DNA of 64,000 nucleotides from Deinococcus psychrotolerans. GTDB lineage: Bacteria; Deinococcota; Deinococci; Deinococcales; Deinococcaceae. Below are positions 62,797-64,000 of this stretch, one piece after another; positions within the stretch are counted from its first letter, which is position 1, and the number at the start of each line of letters is the position of its first letter. Location of the stretch: NCBI RefSeq assembly GCF_003860465.1, contig NZ_CP034183.1, forward strand, positions 1,936,001 through 2,000,000, read 5' to 3'. A program made the translations under genes and the position numbers. The notes beneath the pieces were generated by a model, which worked only from the letters and a program-made list of their open reading frames with translations, had not been told where the DNA came from and did no database searches.

Positions 62797-63108
62797 TCAG
62801 AAGTACACATCGTCGTCATCATCGGTGTCATCTTCTTCAGTCTCAGCCGAGTCGGCGGCGTCTTGTCCCAACTCAGCAGCCAGCGGCACAGTCTCCAGCG
62901 GCGCAGCCTCGTCCAGCGCTGCCCTCAGGGCGTCGATGCGCTCTCTACAGATTTCGTAGGCAGCCTGCGCCTGCGTCAGCAGCGGCAGCACTTTATCGAG
63001 GTCGGTTTCGCCGGCTTCCAGCTCGGCGGCAATGCTGGTGAGCTGTTGATAAGCGGCCCGGTAGCTCTGGGTCTTGGCCGCGCCCACTGGAGCTTTTCGG
63101 GCGCTCAT
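62797..63108 (-). CDS. xseB: Exodeoxyribonuclease VII small subunit XseB
   Basis: 103 residues from ATG 63108. [33 protein letters not shown] is the helical XseB core. The last 20 or so residues are an acidic Asp/Glu run ending VYF, longer than usual. The start overlaps the hemC stop (ATGA). Confidence 0.85.
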   Translation of the reverse strand: MSARKAPVGAAKTQSYRAAYQQLTSIAAELEAGETDLDKVLPLLTQAQAAYEICRERIDALRAALDEAAPLETVPLAAELGQDAADSAETEEDDTDDDDDVYF

Positions 63109-64000
63109 CCCCGGGCGGCGTCGATCAGGGCGCTGGCTCCCTGCTTGAGCATGTCCTGGGCCAGTTCTGCGCCCAAATCGGCGCATTCGGCGGGGTCACC
63201 CTGGGTGCTGCCCTGAATGACCTTGCTGCCGTCAAGCGCGGCCACCCAGCCTTGCAGGGTCAGCACACCGCTCTTGAGGGTCGCCATCGCGCCCACCGGA
63301 GCCATACAGCCCGCGCCGAGTCCGGCCAGAAATTCGCGCTCAGCGGTGGTGCGGTCGTCGGTCGCGAGGTCGTGGATGGCGTAGGCCACCTCAATGCCCA
63401 AATCGTCGTCGCTGCGGGTTTCGAGCGCCAGTGCGCCTTGCCCCGGCGCAGGCAACAAAATGGTGGGGTCGATCAGCTCGTCAATGCGGTTTCGCAGTTC
63501 GCTGCGGATCAGGCCCGCCGCCGCCAAGATGATGGCGTCATATTCGGGGCCAGCCAGCGCGGCGAGGCGGGTGTCCACGTTGCCGCGAAGCTCCACCACC
63601 TCAAGGTCGGGCCGAAACGCCTTCAGGAACGCTTTGCGGCGCACACTGCTCGTGCCGATCCGGGCACCCTGCGGCAACTCGGCCAGCTTTTTCATGCCCT
63701 CCTTGCCGACCAGAGCGTCGCGGGCGTCCACACGCTGCGGAATGCTGGCAATCTCCAGGCCTTCAGGCTGCTCAGTGGGCAAATCCTTGAGGCTGTGAAC
63801 CGCGATGTCGATGCGGCTTTGCGCGAGGGCGTCTTCAATTTCTTTGACCCAGAACCCCTTGTCCCCTTGGGCGGCCATGCTTTCCAGGCTGGCCCGATTG
63901 CGGTCTCCCTTGGTGAGGATGGTTTGGATGCGAAATTCGGTTTCCGGCCATTCTTCTTTGAGGCGGGCCACAACCCAGCGGGTTTGTGCGAGGGCCAACG
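63105..64000 (-). CDS. hemC: Hydroxymethylbilane synthase HemC (5' end missing)
   Basis: About 298 codons visible; the frame is open to the window end and lacks the first dozen or so residues (the family start RGSxLALAQT is entered at LALAQTRW). Motifs: [35 protein letters not shown] and the cofactor Cys in [12 protein letters not shown] (about 240). It joins four porphobilinogens in haem synthesis. Confidence 0.95.
   Translation of the reverse strand, partial: LALAQTRWVVARLKEEWPETEFRIQTILTKGDRNRASLESMAAQGDKGFWVKEIEDALAQSRIDIAVHSLKDLPTEQPEGLEIASIPQRVDARDALVGKEGMKKLAELPQGARIGTSSVRRKAFLKAFRPDLEVVELRGNVDTRLAALAGPEYDAIILAAAGLIRSELRNRIDELIDPTILLPAPGQGALALETRSDDDLGIEVAYAIHDLATDDRTTAEREFLAGLGAGCMAPVGAMATLKSGVLTLQGWVAALDGSKVIQGSTQGDPAECADLGAELAQDMLKQGASALIDAARG

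Overview
The window looks like chromosomal DNA from a Deinococcus species. The case rests on high GC, protein content typical of Deinococcus-Thermus (MglA/MglB, FabI, LCP protein, rplU-rpmA-obg), and promoter style. About 25 genes have a TANNNT -10 box ending only 6-8 nt before the start codon with no Shine-Dalgarno site. That is the signature of leaderless mRNA, reported as abundant in Deinococcus deserti. I see no transposase, prophage, CRISPR array or rRNA operon. The species is not identified.

Layout. 1-10.4 kb: the edge of a leftward gene, a DHA2-type MFS exporter with a small acetyltransferase-like gene, a CDP-alcohol phosphatidyltransferase pair, an SDR, a lipoprotein, tsaE, and a three-gene leftward operon (Roadblock/LC7 protein, signal-peptide/TM protein, long helical protein). 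10.7-19.4 kb: ssrA (tmRNA), dprA, Nudix+SDR, a NarL-type response regulator with a HisKA-type kinase, a divergent gene carrying only the N-terminal half of KdpD, an NmrA-like protein, a DUF808 protein and tRNA-Asn. 19.4-27.6 kb: rraA, a CitAB-type two-component system divergent from tctCBA, argJ and tRNA-Ile. 28-40 kb: housekeeping and redox genes (erythromycin-esterase-like protein, renalase-like FAD protein, thiosulfate sulfurtransferase, sufE, dihaem cytochrome c, UbiA-family prenyltransferase, MarR/MFS pair, YjbQ, thioesterase, tRNA-Ala) and several unassigned small genes. 40-50 kb: a large secreted phosphodiester-glycosidase-family protein, mglB-mglA-ACT, two secreted proteins, a GNAT and dppA. 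50-57 kb: a lipoprotein hydrolase, fabI and a MoxR-ankyrin-DUF58-transglutaminase cluster. 57-64 kb: a CitE-like lyase, yqeK-LCP-rsfS, obg, rpmA, rplU, xseB and hemC (cut by the window end).

The observations I rate highest are: (1) tiny leaderless ORFs whose stop codon overlaps the start of the real gene; three of the four end CCG-TGA with the downstream GTG inside (before a membrane-protein/phosphatidyltransferase pair, moxR and yqeK), and a fourth overlaps the citE-like start as ATGA; (2) a shared, ungapped N-terminal helical segment of about 65 residues in two proteins of the Roadblock operon, suggesting an undescribed membrane-associated assembly; (3) an ankyrin-repeat gene inside a MoxR-DUF58-TgpA cluster; (4) a kinase-less KdpD fragment divergent from a kinase/regulator pair, with no kdpFABC in view; (5) a tmRNA tag ending FAMAA. 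All functions are inferred from the sequence alone, without database searches.
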